NCBI GenBank assembly: GCA_040772005.1
Contig: JAXGYZ010000013.1
Location: forward strand, 1 to 64,000
Direction: 5' to 3'
Length of the DNA stretch: 64,000 bases
DNA from: MWBF01 sp040772005
GTDB lineage: Bacteria > Chloroflexota > Anaerolineae > CG2-30-64-16
Made by a program: the position numbers and the translations under genes. The notes beneath the pieces are model-generated. The model did no database searches, had not been told where the DNA came from, and saw nothing but the letters and a program-made list of their open reading frames with translations. Every line of letters starts with the position of its first letter. Position 1 is the stretch's first letter. This document shows positions 1 to 8,467 of the stretch, in pieces.

Positions 1-60
1 GGAAGTGATACCTTTACAGGTCCCAAGGATGCGAAGGTTGTCTTCGAGAGAAGGGTAAAC

Positions 61-294
61 ATGATGCGCTTGGGGTTCTTTGAAGTGCTTATCATCATGT
101 TGATCATCGCCGCGCTCGTGGCGCTGTTCATGCTGCTGGCCTTCCTCGTCATCCGGCTCTTCCAGTCCGGACGCGCAACGACATTGCAGCGTCCAACTCC
201 CGAGCCGCCGTTGGAGACGCTCCGCCGCCGGCTGGCGGCCGGGGAGATCACGCCGGAGCAGTATGACGACCTCCGGCGGCGGCTGGAGGAGTAA
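61..294 (+). CDS. Small membrane protein with C-terminal SHOCT-like motif
   Basis: This 77-residue protein has one hydrophobic segment at about residues 8-35. A Pro-rich linker follows, then a C-terminal amphipathic stretch (LRRRLAAGEITPEQYDDLRR) that matches the SHOCT pattern: a short helix, G-E-I-[ST]-x-E-x-[YF], then a second helix. SHOCT modules are short C-terminal oligomerisation motifs in bacterial membrane and phage-related proteins. They say little about specific function. An AAGGG ribosome site lies just upstream. Two adjacent ATG codons (61 and 64) are both usable. The gene is 24 bp upstream of a NUDIX gene and may be co-transcribed with it. The function is unknown. Confidence 0.75.
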   Translation: MMRLGFFEVLIIMLIIAALVALFMLLAFLVIRLFQSGRATTLQRPTPEPPLETLRRRLAAGEITPEQYDDLRRRLEE

Positions 295-318
295 AGGCTG
301 AGGGGAGATAACCGCCCC

Positions 319-750
319 ATGCGCCAGCGCTTTCCCGTGGCGGTCCACCTGTTCTTCCGGATGGACGACAGGGTGCTGCTCTCTCGTCGCTACCAGACGG
401 GCTGGCACGACGGAGAGTACAGCGTGCCCGCGGGCCACGTCGAGGCCGGCGAGACGGTCACCGCGAGTGCAATACGTGAGGCAGCCGAGGAACTGGGCGT
501 CAGCCTGACTCCTGCGGACCTGGCCGTTGTCCATGTGATGCACCGGCGCTCGGACGACGAGCGCGTGGACTTCTTCTGCCACGTGCGTTCGTGGGCGGGG
601 GAAATCGTTAACGGCGAACCGGACAAATGCGATGATCTGCGCTGGTGTACGTTGACTGTCCTGCCAGAGAATGTCATCCCTTACATCCGGCACGCACTGG
701 CTTGTTGGCAGGCCGGGCTGACCTACAGCGAGTTCGGTTGGGACCAGTAG
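319..750 (+). CDS. NUDIX hydrolase
   Basis: This 143-residue NUDIX hydrolase carries a complete Nudix box at about residues 39-61, with the pattern G-x5-E-x7-R-E-A-x-E-E-L-G-V, so the Mg-binding glutamates are present. The N-terminus (FPVAVHLFF) matches small NUDIX proteins that act on nucleoside diphosphate derivatives or oxidised nucleotides. The substrate cannot be read from the sequence. The length is normal for a single-domain NUDIX enzyme. It lies between a small SHOCT protein and the phosphate operon and has no evident functional link to either. Confidence 0.9.
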   Translation: MRQRFPVAVHLFFRMDDRVLLSRRYQTGWHDGEYSVPAGHVEAGETVTASAIREAAEELGVSLTPADLAVVHVMHRRSDDERVDFFCHVRSWAGEIVNGEPDKCDDLRWCTLTVLPENVIPYIRHALACWQAGLTYSEFGWDQ

Positions 751-795
751 AGGCGTTCTCCGCCAGGCTCCGTGGTGCGTTGCTTTGTTATGGTC

Positions 796-863
796 TCTTA
801 ACTATTTTGTGAAGTTTTCTTAACGCACGCATAACTAAGTCTTAACCCGGCGTCCGTTATACT
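796..863 (+). promoter_or_regulatory. Pho-box-like array with -10 element upstream of pstS
   Basis: The heptamer TCTTAAC occurs at 796-802, 818-824 and 840-846, spaced exactly 22 bp. The midpoints of the 22-bp steps hold weaker copies: TTGTGAA at 807-813 and GCATAAC at 829-835. This makes five units on an 11-bp period. A -10-like TATACT (858-863) lies 11 bp after the last unit, so the array replaces a -35. PhoB/PhoP family activators bind 11-bp-period direct repeats in this arrangement at phosphate-regulated promoters. Regulation of pstS-phoU by phosphate starvation is therefore inferred. Confidence 0.7.
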
Positions 864-904
864 GTGCACAATGTGTCGTTCGAATGACGACCGCCGGAGG
901 ACGC

Positions 905-1792
905 ATGTCACGTCATGTCTATGGGGCCGGCCTGCTTGTGGCCGGTCTTTTGCTGTTGATGGTTACAGGCTGTGGCAGCCGTCAGGTGGCCGCAGGCCCG
1001 GAACCCGGAGCGGCCTCAGCCATCCAGAACAAGGGCTCCGACACGCTGGTAAATCTGGCGCTGGCTTGGGCTGAAGAGTACATGGGGCTTCACCCGGAGG
1101 TGCGCATCTCGGTGACGGGGGGCGGCTCCGGAACAGGCATTGCTGCCATCATCAACGGCACTGCCGACTTGGCGAATGCCTCGCGTGAGATGAAAGCGGA
1201 GGAGCGCGCCGAGGCGGAAGCCAACGGCATCCACCCTGTGGAGCATGTAGTTGCGCAAGATGCCATCGCCGTGGTCGTCAACCCCGCGAATCCCGTCCAG
1301 CAGCTCACCCTGCAGCAGCTCTCCGACATCTACATCGGCAAGATCACCAACTGGCGCGAGGTGGGCGGCGAGGATCGTCCCATCGTGCTGCTCTCGCGCG
1401 AGTCGAACTCCGGCACCTACGTCTACTTCCTCGAAAACGTCATCCGGCTCGGCGAGGAGAGCGACCTGCTCTTTTCCCCGGATACGCTGCTGATGCCGTC
1501 ATCGGAGGGCATCAGCGCGGAGATACGCCACAACCCTAACGCCATCGGCTACGATGGGCTGGGCTACGTCACGCCGGACCAGAAGATGCTCGCTGTTGCG
1601 CGTGATGCCGCCGGGCCCTATGTGCTGCCTTCCGTCGATACGGTCAACAACGGCACTTACCCCATTGCCCGGCCGCTCTATATGTACACCGCAGGCGAGC
1701 CACAAGGCCAGCTAAAAGCCTACCTGGATTACATTCTGAATGAGGGACAGGCCACGGTTGTGACCCTGGGCTTCGTCCCACTGCAGAAATAG
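905..1792 (+). CDS. pstS: Phosphate ABC transporter substrate-binding lipoprotein PstS
   Basis: This is the extracytoplasmic phosphate-binding component of the Pst high-affinity importer. The ATG at 905 follows GGAGG (896-900) and begins a lipoprotein signal peptide with lipobox VTGC (lipidated Cys 23). An in-frame ATG at 884 would only add seven residues in front of the signal. The mature part has PstS hallmarks: NKGSDTLVNLALAW, the phosphate-contacting VTGGGSGTGI, and SRESNSGTYVYF. It is first in an operon with pstC, pstA, two pstB and phoU, behind the Pho-box-like array. The protein is full length at 295 residues. Confidence 0.95.
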   Translation: MSRHVYGAGLLVAGLLLLMVTGCGSRQVAAGPEPGAASAIQNKGSDTLVNLALAWAEEYMGLHPEVRISVTGGGSGTGIAAIINGTADLANASREMKAEERAEAEANGIHPVEHVVAQDAIAVVVNPANPVQQLTLQQLSDIYIGKITNWREVGGEDRPIVLLSRESNSGTYVYFLENVIRLGEESDLLFSPDTLLMPSSEGISAEIRHNPNAIGYDGLGYVTPDQKMLAVARDAAGPYVLPSVDTVNNGTYPIARPLYMYTAGEPQGQLKAYLDYILNEGQATVVTLGFVPLQK

Positions 1793-1802
1793 GAGCAAGA
1801 CA

Positions 1803-2717
1803 TTGACCGCCGGCCAACCATCAGCCACCCGTGTCACGCGCCGCTGGAGCGAGTTCACGGTAGAAGCCCTCGTCCGGATTGCCGGGCTTTCCACCATCGG
1901 CTTCGTGCTGCTGATCTTCCTGTTCCTGCTGCGCGAGGGCGTTCCCTTTTTCCTGACGGTGCCGCTGGATAATCTCCTGAGCACGGCATGGTATCCCACC
2001 TTCGATAAATTCGGCACGCTGCCACTGGTCCTCGGATCTCTCCTCGTCACGTTCACCGCCATCGTGATTGCCCTGCCGCTCGGCGTGGCGACTGCGGTGT
2101 TTGTGCGCGAGGTCGCGCCGCCCTGGGCCCGCGAAGTCCTCAAGCCCATGATCGAGGTGCTGGCCGGCATTCCGTCAGTGGTGCTCGGCTTCTTCGGCAT
2201 GACGCTCGTCGCGCCGTTGATCCGTGAGGTGCTCGGTGCGCCAACCGGTCTGACCGCCTTCACCGGCGCGCTGCTGCTCGCTTACATGGCGCTGCCCACG
2301 GTCATCAGTGTGGCGGAAGATGCGTTGGATGCGGTGCCGAAGAGCTACCGCGATGCGAGCCTGGCGATGGGCGCAACGCAATGGCAAACCATCTGGCGGG
2401 TTGTCGTGCCGGCCGCGCGTTCGGGCATCCTGACCGCCGTCATGCTCGGCATGGGGCGCGCCATCGGGGAGACGATGGCTGTGATGATGGTGACCGGTAA
2501 CGCGGCCCGCATGCCGTTGACGCTGGACTCGCTCATCCGGCCCGTGCGCACGATGACGGCTACGATCGCGGCGGAGATGGGCGAGGTGGCCCGCGGCAGC
2601 ACACACTACCACGCGCTGTTCGGCGTCGGCATTGCCCTGTTCGTCATCACGTTTCTGATCAATCTGGCCGCCGCGTCCGCCATCTTCCAGAAGCGGCGGC
2701 GGGGAGGTTTGCGCTGA
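1803..2717 (+). CDS. pstC: Phosphate ABC transporter permease PstC
   Basis: This 304-residue inner-membrane permease has about six membrane segments and the MetI-like domain. The EAA coupling loop is recognisable around SYRDASLAMGATQWQTIW, and ARSGILTAVMLGMGRAIGET is typical of PstC/PstA. It starts at TTG (1803), with AGGAG at 1792-1796 overlapping the pstS stop. Its stop overlaps the pstA start (ATGA at 2717), which implies translational coupling. It forms the translocation channel with PstA. Confidence 0.94.
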   Translation: MTAGQPSATRVTRRWSEFTVEALVRIAGLSTIGFVLLIFLFLLREGVPFFLTVPLDNLLSTAWYPTFDKFGTLPLVLGSLLVTFTAIVIALPLGVATAVFVREVAPPWAREVLKPMIEVLAGIPSVVLGFFGMTLVAPLIREVLGAPTGLTAFTGALLLAYMALPTVISVAEDALDAVPKSYRDASLAMGATQWQTIWRVVVPAARSGILTAVMLGMGRAIGETMAVMMVTGNAARMPLTLDSLIRPVRTMTATIAAEMGEVARGSTHYHALFGVGIALFVITFLINLAAASAIFQKRRRGGLR

Positions 2718-3622
2718 TGGCTGGCCGTTCTCTCGTGTTTCAAACTGCCACTTTCAGACCGGCGAATGCCAACACTGCCCGGCGATATATGATCCAGCGG
2801 ATCGGGTTTGGGCTGCTGGTGCTGGCCTCCCTGGTGGTTGTCGTGCCCATCCTCTTCGTGGTGGCGGCTATCGTCGTGCGCGGTATCGGTGCGCTGAACT
2901 GGGAGTTCCTGACCGCCATGCCCCGTGATGGCATGAAGGCGGGCGGCATTTTCCCTGCGATTGTCGGCACCCTGCTGCTCACACTCGGCACGGCCATCGT
3001 TGCCATCCCCATCGGTGTCGGCGGTGCGATCTACCTGGCGGAGTACGCACGCGATAACTGGCTGACACGCGCCATCCGTCTCGCGATCGTCAACCTGGCC
3101 GGCATTCCATCGGTGGTCTATGGCCTGTTCGGGCTGGGCATGTTCGTCTTGTTCCTGCAATTCGGCACGTCCATCGTCGCGGGCGCGCTGACCCTGGCGA
3201 TTATGACGCTGCCCGTCATCATCAGCACGGCAGAGGAGGCGCTGCGCGCCGTACCGGTGGAGTTCCGCACGGTCAGCGCCAGCCTGGGCGGCACGCGCTG
3301 GCAGGGTATCCGCAATATCGTGTTGCCGCAGGCGCTGCCGGGCATCATCACTGGCGTCATCCTGGGGCTGCTGCGCGCCGCGGGCGAGACTGCGCCCATC
3401 CTGTTTACGGTTGCAGCGTTCTATCTGCCGCGCCTGCCTCAGTCGCCCCTGGACCAGACGATGGCCCTGCCGTATCACCTGTACGTTATCAGCACCCAGG
3501 TGCCAGGCATGCCGGAGGAAGTCCAGTACGGCACCGCGCTCGTGCTGCTCATCCTGGTGCTGTCGCTCAATCTGGTGGCGACGCTCATCCGGAGCTATTA
3601 CCGGCGCAAGCGGCAGTGGTAG
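2717..3622 (+). CDS. pstA: Phosphate ABC transporter permease PstA
   Basis: This 301-residue partner permease of PstC has a MetI-like fold with about six membrane segments. The EAA-loop region (EFRTVSASLGGTRWQGIR) and the following LRAAGETAPILFT identify PstA. It is preceded by an ATGA overlap with pstC. An ATG at 2786 would remove about 23 polar residues from the N-terminus, but the overlapping start is preferred. A GC-rich hairpin follows the stop before pstB1. Confidence 0.94.
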   Translation: MAGRSLVFQTATFRPANANTARRYMIQRIGFGLLVLASLVVVVPILFVVAAIVVRGIGALNWEFLTAMPRDGMKAGGIFPAIVGTLLLTLGTAIVAIPIGVGGAIYLAEYARDNWLTRAIRLAIVNLAGIPSVVYGLFGLGMFVLFLQFGTSIVAGALTLAIMTLPVIISTAEEALRAVPVEFRTVSASLGGTRWQGIRNIVLPQALPGIITGVILGLLRAAGETAPILFTVAAFYLPRLPQSPLDQTMALPYHLYVISTQVPGMPEEVQYGTALVLLILVLSLNLVATLIRSYYRRKRQW

Positions 3623-3634
3623 CCGCGGCGCCGC

Positions 3635-3673
3635 TCGCGCAGCGCCATGCGCGCCGCGCGATTATGGTACAAT
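3635..3673 (+). promoter_or_regulatory. Hairpin and extended -10 between pstA and pstB1
   Basis: A GC-rich imperfect hairpin (3635-3661, loop around 3646-3648) is followed by an extended -10-like TGG-TACAAT (-10 at 3668-3673). No good -35 lies 17 bp upstream. It may attenuate read-through from pstA and provide an internal promoter giving a very short leader to the ATG at 3695. Confidence 0.4.
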
Positions 3674-3694
3674 ATGCCAGAGGAAGCAGGCGGA

Positions 3695-4453
3695 ATGGCT
3701 GATACCAAGGTTCGCTTCGATCAGGTTTCGTATTTTTACGAGGGCGCCCAAGTCCTGAACAGCGTCACGCTGGACGTGCCGGCCCATGCCGTGACCGTTT
3801 TTCTCGGTCCGGCGGGCAGCGGCAAATCCACGCTGCTGCGGCTGGTCAATCGGCTGAACGACCTGCTGGACAACACACGCATGTCCGGCCAGATTCTGCT
3901 CGACGGCCAGAACATCTACGGCGCCGGCATCTCCGTGCCGGAGCTGCGCCGGCGGGTCGGCATGGTGTTTGCGCTGCCGCTGCCGTTGCCGGGCACGATT
4001 CGCGAGAACATCCTGTACGGGCCGCGGCTGGCAGGGATTCGCGACCATGCGCGCAGCGAAGAAATCGTGGTGCGCTGCCTGACACAGGCTGCCCTGTGGG
4101 ATGAGGTTAAGGACAGGTTGGACCAACCCTCCACATCGCTGTCCGGCGGCCAGCAGCAGCGGCTGTGCATTGCCCGCAGCCTCGCGCTGGAACCGGAGGT
4201 TCTGCTGCTCGACGAGCCGACCTCGGGCCTCGACCCCATCTCGACCGGCAAGGTGGAGGAGTCGCTGTACGAACTGAAGCAGCACTATACGATCATCATC
4301 GTGCCGCACAGCGTCCAGCAGGCGGCGCGCGTGGCCGATCATGCTGCGTTCTTCTTGATGGGCGAGCTGGTGGAGTATCAGTCCGGCCGCAGGCTGTTCA
4401 CGACCCCGCGCGACAAGCGCACTGAAGATTACATCACGGGGCGATTCGGATGA
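3695..4453 (+). CDS. pstB: PstB-like phosphate ABC ATPase, copy 1 (degenerate Q-loop)
   Basis: This ABC ATPase of the PstB family has about 252 residues. Start 3695 (MADTKVRF) follows AGAGGAAG; ATGs at 3647 and 3674 are less likely. Walker A (GPAGSGKST), signature LSGGQQQR, Walker B (LLLDEPTSGLD) and an H-loop His (VPHS) are intact. The Q-loop is not: where PstB has VFQ-x-PNPFP, this protein reads VFALPLPLP, so the conserved Gln is Ala. The next gene has the Q-loop but a degenerate signature. The two probably form a heterodimer on PstC-PstA. Its stop overlaps the pstB2 start (ATGA). Confidence 0.9.
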   Translation: MADTKVRFDQVSYFYEGAQVLNSVTLDVPAHAVTVFLGPAGSGKSTLLRLVNRLNDLLDNTRMSGQILLDGQNIYGAGISVPELRRRVGMVFALPLPLPGTIRENILYGPRLAGIRDHARSEEIVVRCLTQAALWDEVKDRLDQPSTSLSGGQQQRLCIARSLALEPEVLLLDEPTSGLDPISTGKVEESLYELKQHYTIIIVPHSVQQAARVADHAAFFLMGELVEYQSGRRLFTTPRDKRTEDYITGRFG

Positions 4454-5235
4454 GCGAGATCGAGCAGGCTAAGATTCGGGTCGAGGGCCTGAACTTCTAT
4501 TATGGTGAGAAGCGGGCGCTGACCGACCTGCACCTGGCCATCCCGGAGCACAAGATTACCGCGCTCATCGGGCCGTCGGGCTGCGGCAAATCCACGTTTC
4601 TCCGCTGCCTCAACCGGATGAACGACACCATCCGCGGCACGCGCGTGGAAGGACAGGTCTGGCTCGACGCGCAGGACATCTACGCCCCTGGCACCGATGT
4701 GGTGGACCTGCGCCGCCGCGTGGGCATGGTGTTCCAGCGGCCTAATCCCTTCCCGCAGTCGGTCTATGACAATGTCGCCTTCGGCCCGCGCGTGCTCGGC
4801 CTGGATCGGAACGGTCGCCTGGACGATATCGTCGAGGCGAGCCTGCGTGCGGCGGATGTCTGGGATGAAGTCAAGGACAAGCTCCGCCGCGATGCGCTGG
4901 GACTTTCGCTTGGCGAGCAACAGCGGCTCTGCCTGGCGCGGGTCATTGCCGTCAAGCCCGAAGTGATCCTGATGGACGAACCGGCCTCGGCCCTGGACCC
5001 CATCAGCACGCTGCGCATCGAGGATCTGATGCGGAAGGTTGTGTCGGAGTACACGATTGTCATTGTCACCCACAACATGCAGCAGGCCGCGCGCGTGTCC
5101 GACGTGACGGCGATGATGATGCTGACCGCCGACCGGCGCTCCGGCACGGTCATCGAGGTAGGCGACACCCGCACCATTTTCACCAAGCCGCAGGACAAGC
5201 GCACGGAAGACTATGTGACCGGCCGGTACGGATGA
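4450..5235 (+). CDS. pstB: PstB phosphate ABC ATPase, copy 2 (degenerate signature)
   Basis: This 261-residue PstB is closer to canonical. It has Walker A GPSGCGKST, a normal Q-loop (VFQRPNPFPQS), Walker B (LMDEPASALD), an H-loop (VTHNMQQAAR) and the family C-terminus (DKRTEDYVTGRYG). The ABC signature reads LSLGEQQR instead of LSGGQQQR. Translation is coupled to copy 1 by an ATGA overlap at 4450. It powers phosphate uptake through PstC-PstA, most likely paired with copy 1; see the finding on complementary defects. Confidence 0.93.
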   Translation: MSEIEQAKIRVEGLNFYYGEKRALTDLHLAIPEHKITALIGPSGCGKSTFLRCLNRMNDTIRGTRVEGQVWLDAQDIYAPGTDVVDLRRRVGMVFQRPNPFPQSVYDNVAFGPRVLGLDRNGRLDDIVEASLRAADVWDEVKDKLRRDALGLSLGEQQRLCLARVIAVKPEVILMDEPASALDPISTLRIEDLMRKVVSEYTIVIVTHNMQQAARVSDVTAMMMLTADRRSGTVIEVGDTRTIFTKPQDKRTEDYVTGRYG

Positions 5236-5256
5236 GATGGGCCAGAGAGGAAGCAT

Positions 5257-5922
5257 ATGACTCCTGGAATTCGCAGCCATTTCGATCAGGCTCTCGCGCA
5301 GTTAGGCGAGCAGATGATGGACCTGGGCAGCCGCGCGCGGCAGGGCGTCGAGCTTGGCGTGCGAGCTTTTGTGGATAATGACACCGGCCTGGCCCAGCAG
5401 GTCATCGATGCCGATAAGCCCATCAACGATCTGCGCTATCGTGTCGAGCAACAGTGTTACGAACTGTTGGCGATGGAGCAGCCGGTCGCGGTGGATTTGC
5501 GGACGATTGTGGCCGCGCTGGTCGTTGCCAATGAGTTCGAGCGCATCGGTGACCACGGCAAGAAGATAGCGCGCATCGCGCTGCGCACGACTGCAGACCC
5601 ACGGCCCATTCCGTTCAGCGGCATCTTGCGCATGACGGAGATGGTGTTGACCATGCTGGATCGCACGCTGGCTGCGCTGGCCGGCCGGGATGTCGCGGAA
5701 GCGCGGGCCATCTGCCTGGTGGATGACCAGATTGACGCGCATTACAAGCAACTGTTCAATATCTCCCTGAGCTATATGTTGGAAGACCCGCGCGCAATCA
5801 ATGCCAGCACCTACCAGATTCAGGTGGCGCATGAACTGGAGCGCGTGGGCGACCGCGCCACCAACGTCTGTGAGCGGCTCGTTTACGCGGTGACGGGCGA
5901 GTTGATGGACCTGAACCCCTGA
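5257..5922 (+). CDS. phoU: Phosphate signalling protein PhoU
   Basis: This 221-residue all-helical protein has two PhoU repeats. Each has the E/D-x-I-x-x-L-R motif region; the first reads DADKPINDLRYRVEQ, and metal-binding residues appear around NEFERIGDHGKKIA and HELERVGDRATNV. PhoU links Pst transporter state to the PhoR-type sensor and represses the Pho response when phosphate is sufficient. It is the last gene of the pst operon, 21 bp after pstB2, with GAGAGGAAG before the start. Confidence 0.95.
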   Translation: MTPGIRSHFDQALAQLGEQMMDLGSRARQGVELGVRAFVDNDTGLAQQVIDADKPINDLRYRVEQQCYELLAMEQPVAVDLRTIVAALVVANEFERIGDHGKKIARIALRTTADPRPIPFSGILRMTEMVLTMLDRTLAALAGRDVAEARAICLVDDQIDAHYKQLFNISLSYMLEDPRAINASTYQIQVAHELERVGDRATNVCERLVYAVTGELMDLNP

Positions 5923-5975
5923 TAATGTGAGGGCAGGCTGCGCGCCTGCCCGAGTATGCCAAGGAAGGTGATGGC

Positions 5976-7034
5976 GTGGAGCTCTTATTCACGATCTTGA
6001 TGTTGTCGCCCCTGATCCTGGCGCTGTGGCTGGCAAACCTGTCGCAGCGCAAGCGCGTCGAGGGAGAAGTTCAGGCGGAGCGCCTGCTGAAGCTGATCGC
6101 CTATGGCATCCTCGCGCTGGTCTATGGCGCGCTGCTCCTGATGGGGCTGTTGTTTCAGGGCATCGGTCTGCTGGCGGGCGGGCGGCCTGACTATGTCGAA
6201 TCGTTGGCCGCGGCAGGGCTGACGCCGGAGGCGCTGCCCCGCATGGCGCTGGGCATGTGGCTGCCGTCACTGCTGGGGCTGTTCATGTTAACGCGACCCG
6301 CGCGACGGTTGGCCGCGCGCGTCTCGAACATCGACCCGGCGCATCCTGTGCACGCTGTCGCCCTGTCGATGGCGGCCCTGGTGCTCGTCAACCTGCTGGT
6401 CACCCTGGGCATCGGCATCGACAACCTGGCCGGCATGCTGGAGACTACCACCGCCGAGACGGGCGTGGGAGCAACCTCCGTAGCGGCTCTGTGGGCGCAG
6501 AACATCGCCTTCCTGGTGATGTCGGTCATCGGCGTCGGCTGGCTGGCCCATCGCACCTTTCGCGGCGCGCTCAATCGCCTCGGCATCGTCAAGCCGTCAT
6601 TGTCACAGGTGCTCCTGGGGCTCGGCGCCGGGGTGCTGATGGTGCCGCTGGTCCTGCTATTGGAGGCGCTGGCGAGTCGCCTCAGCCTAGGCACGAGCGC
6701 GGAAGTTGACAAGCTGACGGAGATCCTGATTGGCCCATTGACGACCTCGGTTTGGGGCGTCCTGACGTTGGGGCTGGCCGCCGCGCTGGGCGAGGAAAGC
6801 GTGTTCCGCGGCGCGCTGCAGCCGCGCTTCGGGCTGGTGCTCACGACGCTGCTCTTCGCGCTGCTGCACAGCCAGTACGGCATCAGCTTTTCGACTGTTG
6901 CAGTGTTCGGGGTGGGGCTGGTGCTGGGCCTGCTGCGGATGCGCACGAACACGACAACGGCCATGCTCACGCACGCGGTTTACAACATCTCGCTCGGCGC
7001 GATTACCTATTTCGGGTGGCTGCAGAACCTGTAG
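5976..7034 (+). CDS. CPBP family intramembrane glutamic endopeptidase
   Basis: This 352-residue multi-spanning protein (about eight membrane segments) carries the CPBP/Abi (CAAX-protease-like) motifs near its C-terminus: EESVFRG (E-E-x3-R), F-A-L-L-H, and H-A-V-Y-N. The GTG start at 5976 follows AAGGAAGG. Bacterial members are membrane proteases linked to bacteriocin immunity or protein processing; the substrate is unknown here. It lies 53 bp after phoU on the same strand and may be read through from the pst operon. Confidence 0.88.
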   Translation: MELLFTILMLSPLILALWLANLSQRKRVEGEVQAERLLKLIAYGILALVYGALLLMGLLFQGIGLLAGGRPDYVESLAAAGLTPEALPRMALGMWLPSLLGLFMLTRPARRLAARVSNIDPAHPVHAVALSMAALVLVNLLVTLGIGIDNLAGMLETTTAETGVGATSVAALWAQNIAFLVMSVIGVGWLAHRTFRGALNRLGIVKPSLSQVLLGLGAGVLMVPLVLLLEALASRLSLGTSAEVDKLTEILIGPLTTSVWGVLTLGLAAALGEESVFRGALQPRFGLVLTTLLFALLHSQYGISFSTVAVFGVGLVLGLLRMRTNTTTAMLTHAVYNISLGAITYFGWLQNL

Positions 7035-7072
7035 AGAACTCACACCCCGCAAGGCGTGGTGGTCAGGAATAG

Positions 7073-7144
7073 GTAACGAGTAATGAGTAACGAGTAACCA
7101 GGAAATCGATTACTTATTACTCCTTACTGGTTACTCATTACTCG
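7073..7144. repeat. Word-tandem hairpin A (GTAACGAGTAA type)
   Basis: The left arm is built from repeats of GTAACGAGTAA/TGAGTAAC. The right arm is its complement (TTACTGGTTACTCATTACTC). It sits between convergent genes and ends at the base before the thioredoxin stop codon. It could act as a bidirectional transcription end. Confidence 0.65.
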
Positions 7145-7984
7145 TCAAAACAGAACCATTGCCAGCTTCGTCCGGTACTCGCGTACCAGCGGCGATTCGT
7201 CACCGAGCAGCGCGAAGAGCGCGAGCATGACCTGGCGCGGCTCGCCGTTGCGGTAGCGCTTGTCGCGGCGCAGGACATCGATCAAGGCATCCATCGCCGC
7301 GCGCATCTCCCCGTGGGCAATCGCCTGGCCCGCCCTCTGGTATAACCCTTCGATTTCACCGAACCCGTTCGCCCCTGACGTGGCGGTGAGCAGCAAGCCC
7401 ACCAGCGGCTTCAGGGCTTCCGCCGGCCCTGCCTCCGGGCCGTCCGTCAGCTTGTCGAGCAACTGCCCGGCCTCCTGAGCCTTGCCCTGGGCGAGCAGCG
7501 CCTTTGCCAGCGACAGGTTGAGCGCCGGCAGGCTGCCGTTGCCCGCGCCGGCCTTGCGCAGCACTTCTTCGGCTTCCGCGTACTTGCCTGCGGCCAGCAG
7601 CGTCTCGGCATCGGGTGCGTCGCCCGCGCCCGCCTGGCTGCCGCCCTTCACCGCGAACTTCGCGAGGAACTCGCGGACGCGCGGTTCTGGCTGCGCGCCG
7701 ACGAACTCGGCCACCAGCTTGCCGTCCTTGAAGGCCTTGACCGCGGGGATGCCCTGGATGCCGAACTGGCCCGCAACGCGCTGGTTTTCATCCGTGTTGA
7801 TCTTGGCGAGGATAAACCCGCCCGCATACTCGTTCGCCAGCTTCTCAAGGACCGGCCCCAACATGCGACACGGCCCACACCAGGGAGCCCAAAAGTCCAC
7901 GACGACCGGCGTCTGCCGGGAGCGGTTGATCACCTCCGCCTGAAAAGTGGCGTCGCTGACTTCGATTACGTATTCTGACTTCAT
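7145..7984 (-). CDS. CnoX/YbbN-type thioredoxin with TPR region
   Basis: Residues 1-105 form a thioredoxin domain with active site WCGPC (Cys 36 and Cys 39) and the cis-Pro loop (GIQGIPAV). The remainder is helical TPR-like repeats (DAETLLAAGKYAEAEEVL and following), as in CnoX/YbbN, which combines chaperone holdase and redox roles. Unlike E. coli CnoX, both catalytic cysteines are present, so disulfide reductase activity is expected. The ATG at 7984 follows GAGG; a TTG one codon earlier is possible. It starts 8 bp after the stop of the upstream GNAT gene, so the two are probably co-transcribed. Confidence 0.92.
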   Translation of the reverse strand: MKSEYVIEVSDATFQAEVINRSRQTPVVVDFWAPWCGPCRMLGPVLEKLANEYAGGFILAKINTDENQRVAGQFGIQGIPAVKAFKDGKLVAEFVGAQPEPRVREFLAKFAVKGGSQAGAGDAPDAETLLAAGKYAEAEEVLRKAGAGNGSLPALNLSLAKALLAQGKAQEAGQLLDKLTDGPEAGPAEALKPLVGLLLTATSGANGFGEIEGLYQRAGQAIAHGEMRAAMDALIDVLRRDKRYRNGEPRQVMLALFALLGDESPLVREYRTKLAMVLF

Positions 7985-7991
7985 CAATGCC

Positions 7992-8435
7992 TCACAGCTT
8001 ATAGCGATATACGTTGGTTTCGCGTTTTTCGAACCCCACCCGCTGGTAGAGCCGGTTGGCGGCCTCGCGCGAGGGCCGAGAGGTCAGGTCGACTGTCGTC
8101 GCGCCTGCCGCCTTCGCAATGGCGAGCGCCTCACGGGTCAGCGCTTCGCCGATGCCCCGGCCGCGCTGTGTAGTATCTACAACCACATCTTCGATCCAGG
8201 CGCGGCGGCCGGTCGGGATACGGAACATGGCGAGCGTCAGGCTGCCGACGATCTCTCCCCCGTCATCGCGCGCTACAAGCAGCGTAACGGCCGGCGACTC
8301 GATCATCTCGCCCAGCTCCGCGCGCGACGGCGCTGGGTTGGAGGATGACAACTGCGGCATCAGCCGCCGAAAGGCCTCCACCAGTTCATCGGTCACCGCG
8401 GTCTGTCGTTCGATGTGCATATCATCGCTCTCCAT
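7992..8435 (-). CDS. GNAT family N-acetyltransferase
   Basis: This 147-residue GNAT-fold acetyltransferase has acetyl-CoA motif A at VVDTTQRGRGIGEAL (R-G-x-G-x-G/A type) and a C-terminal ANRLYQRVGFEKRE typical of the family. It acetylates an unknown amine. An internal ATG five codons in (8420) is an alternative start. It is immediately upstream of the thioredoxin gene and appears to be in the same transcription unit. Confidence 0.9.
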   Translation of the reverse strand: MESDDMHIERQTAVTDELVEAFRRLMPQLSSSNPAPSRAELGEMIESPAVTLLVARDDGGEIVGSLTLAMFRIPTGRRAWIEDVVVDTTQRGRGIGEALTREALAIAKAAGATTVDLTSRPSREAANRLYQRVGFEKRETNVYRYKL

Positions 8436-8467
8436 CCATCAGATGCTCAAGTTCCCCAATGGGTTAC

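Noticed and set aside
390..677. Long open frames opposite or shifted from the NUDIX gene and many other genes
   Set aside because: High GC gives long frames in all phases; they lack domain matches and ribosome sites and overlap well-supported genes completely.
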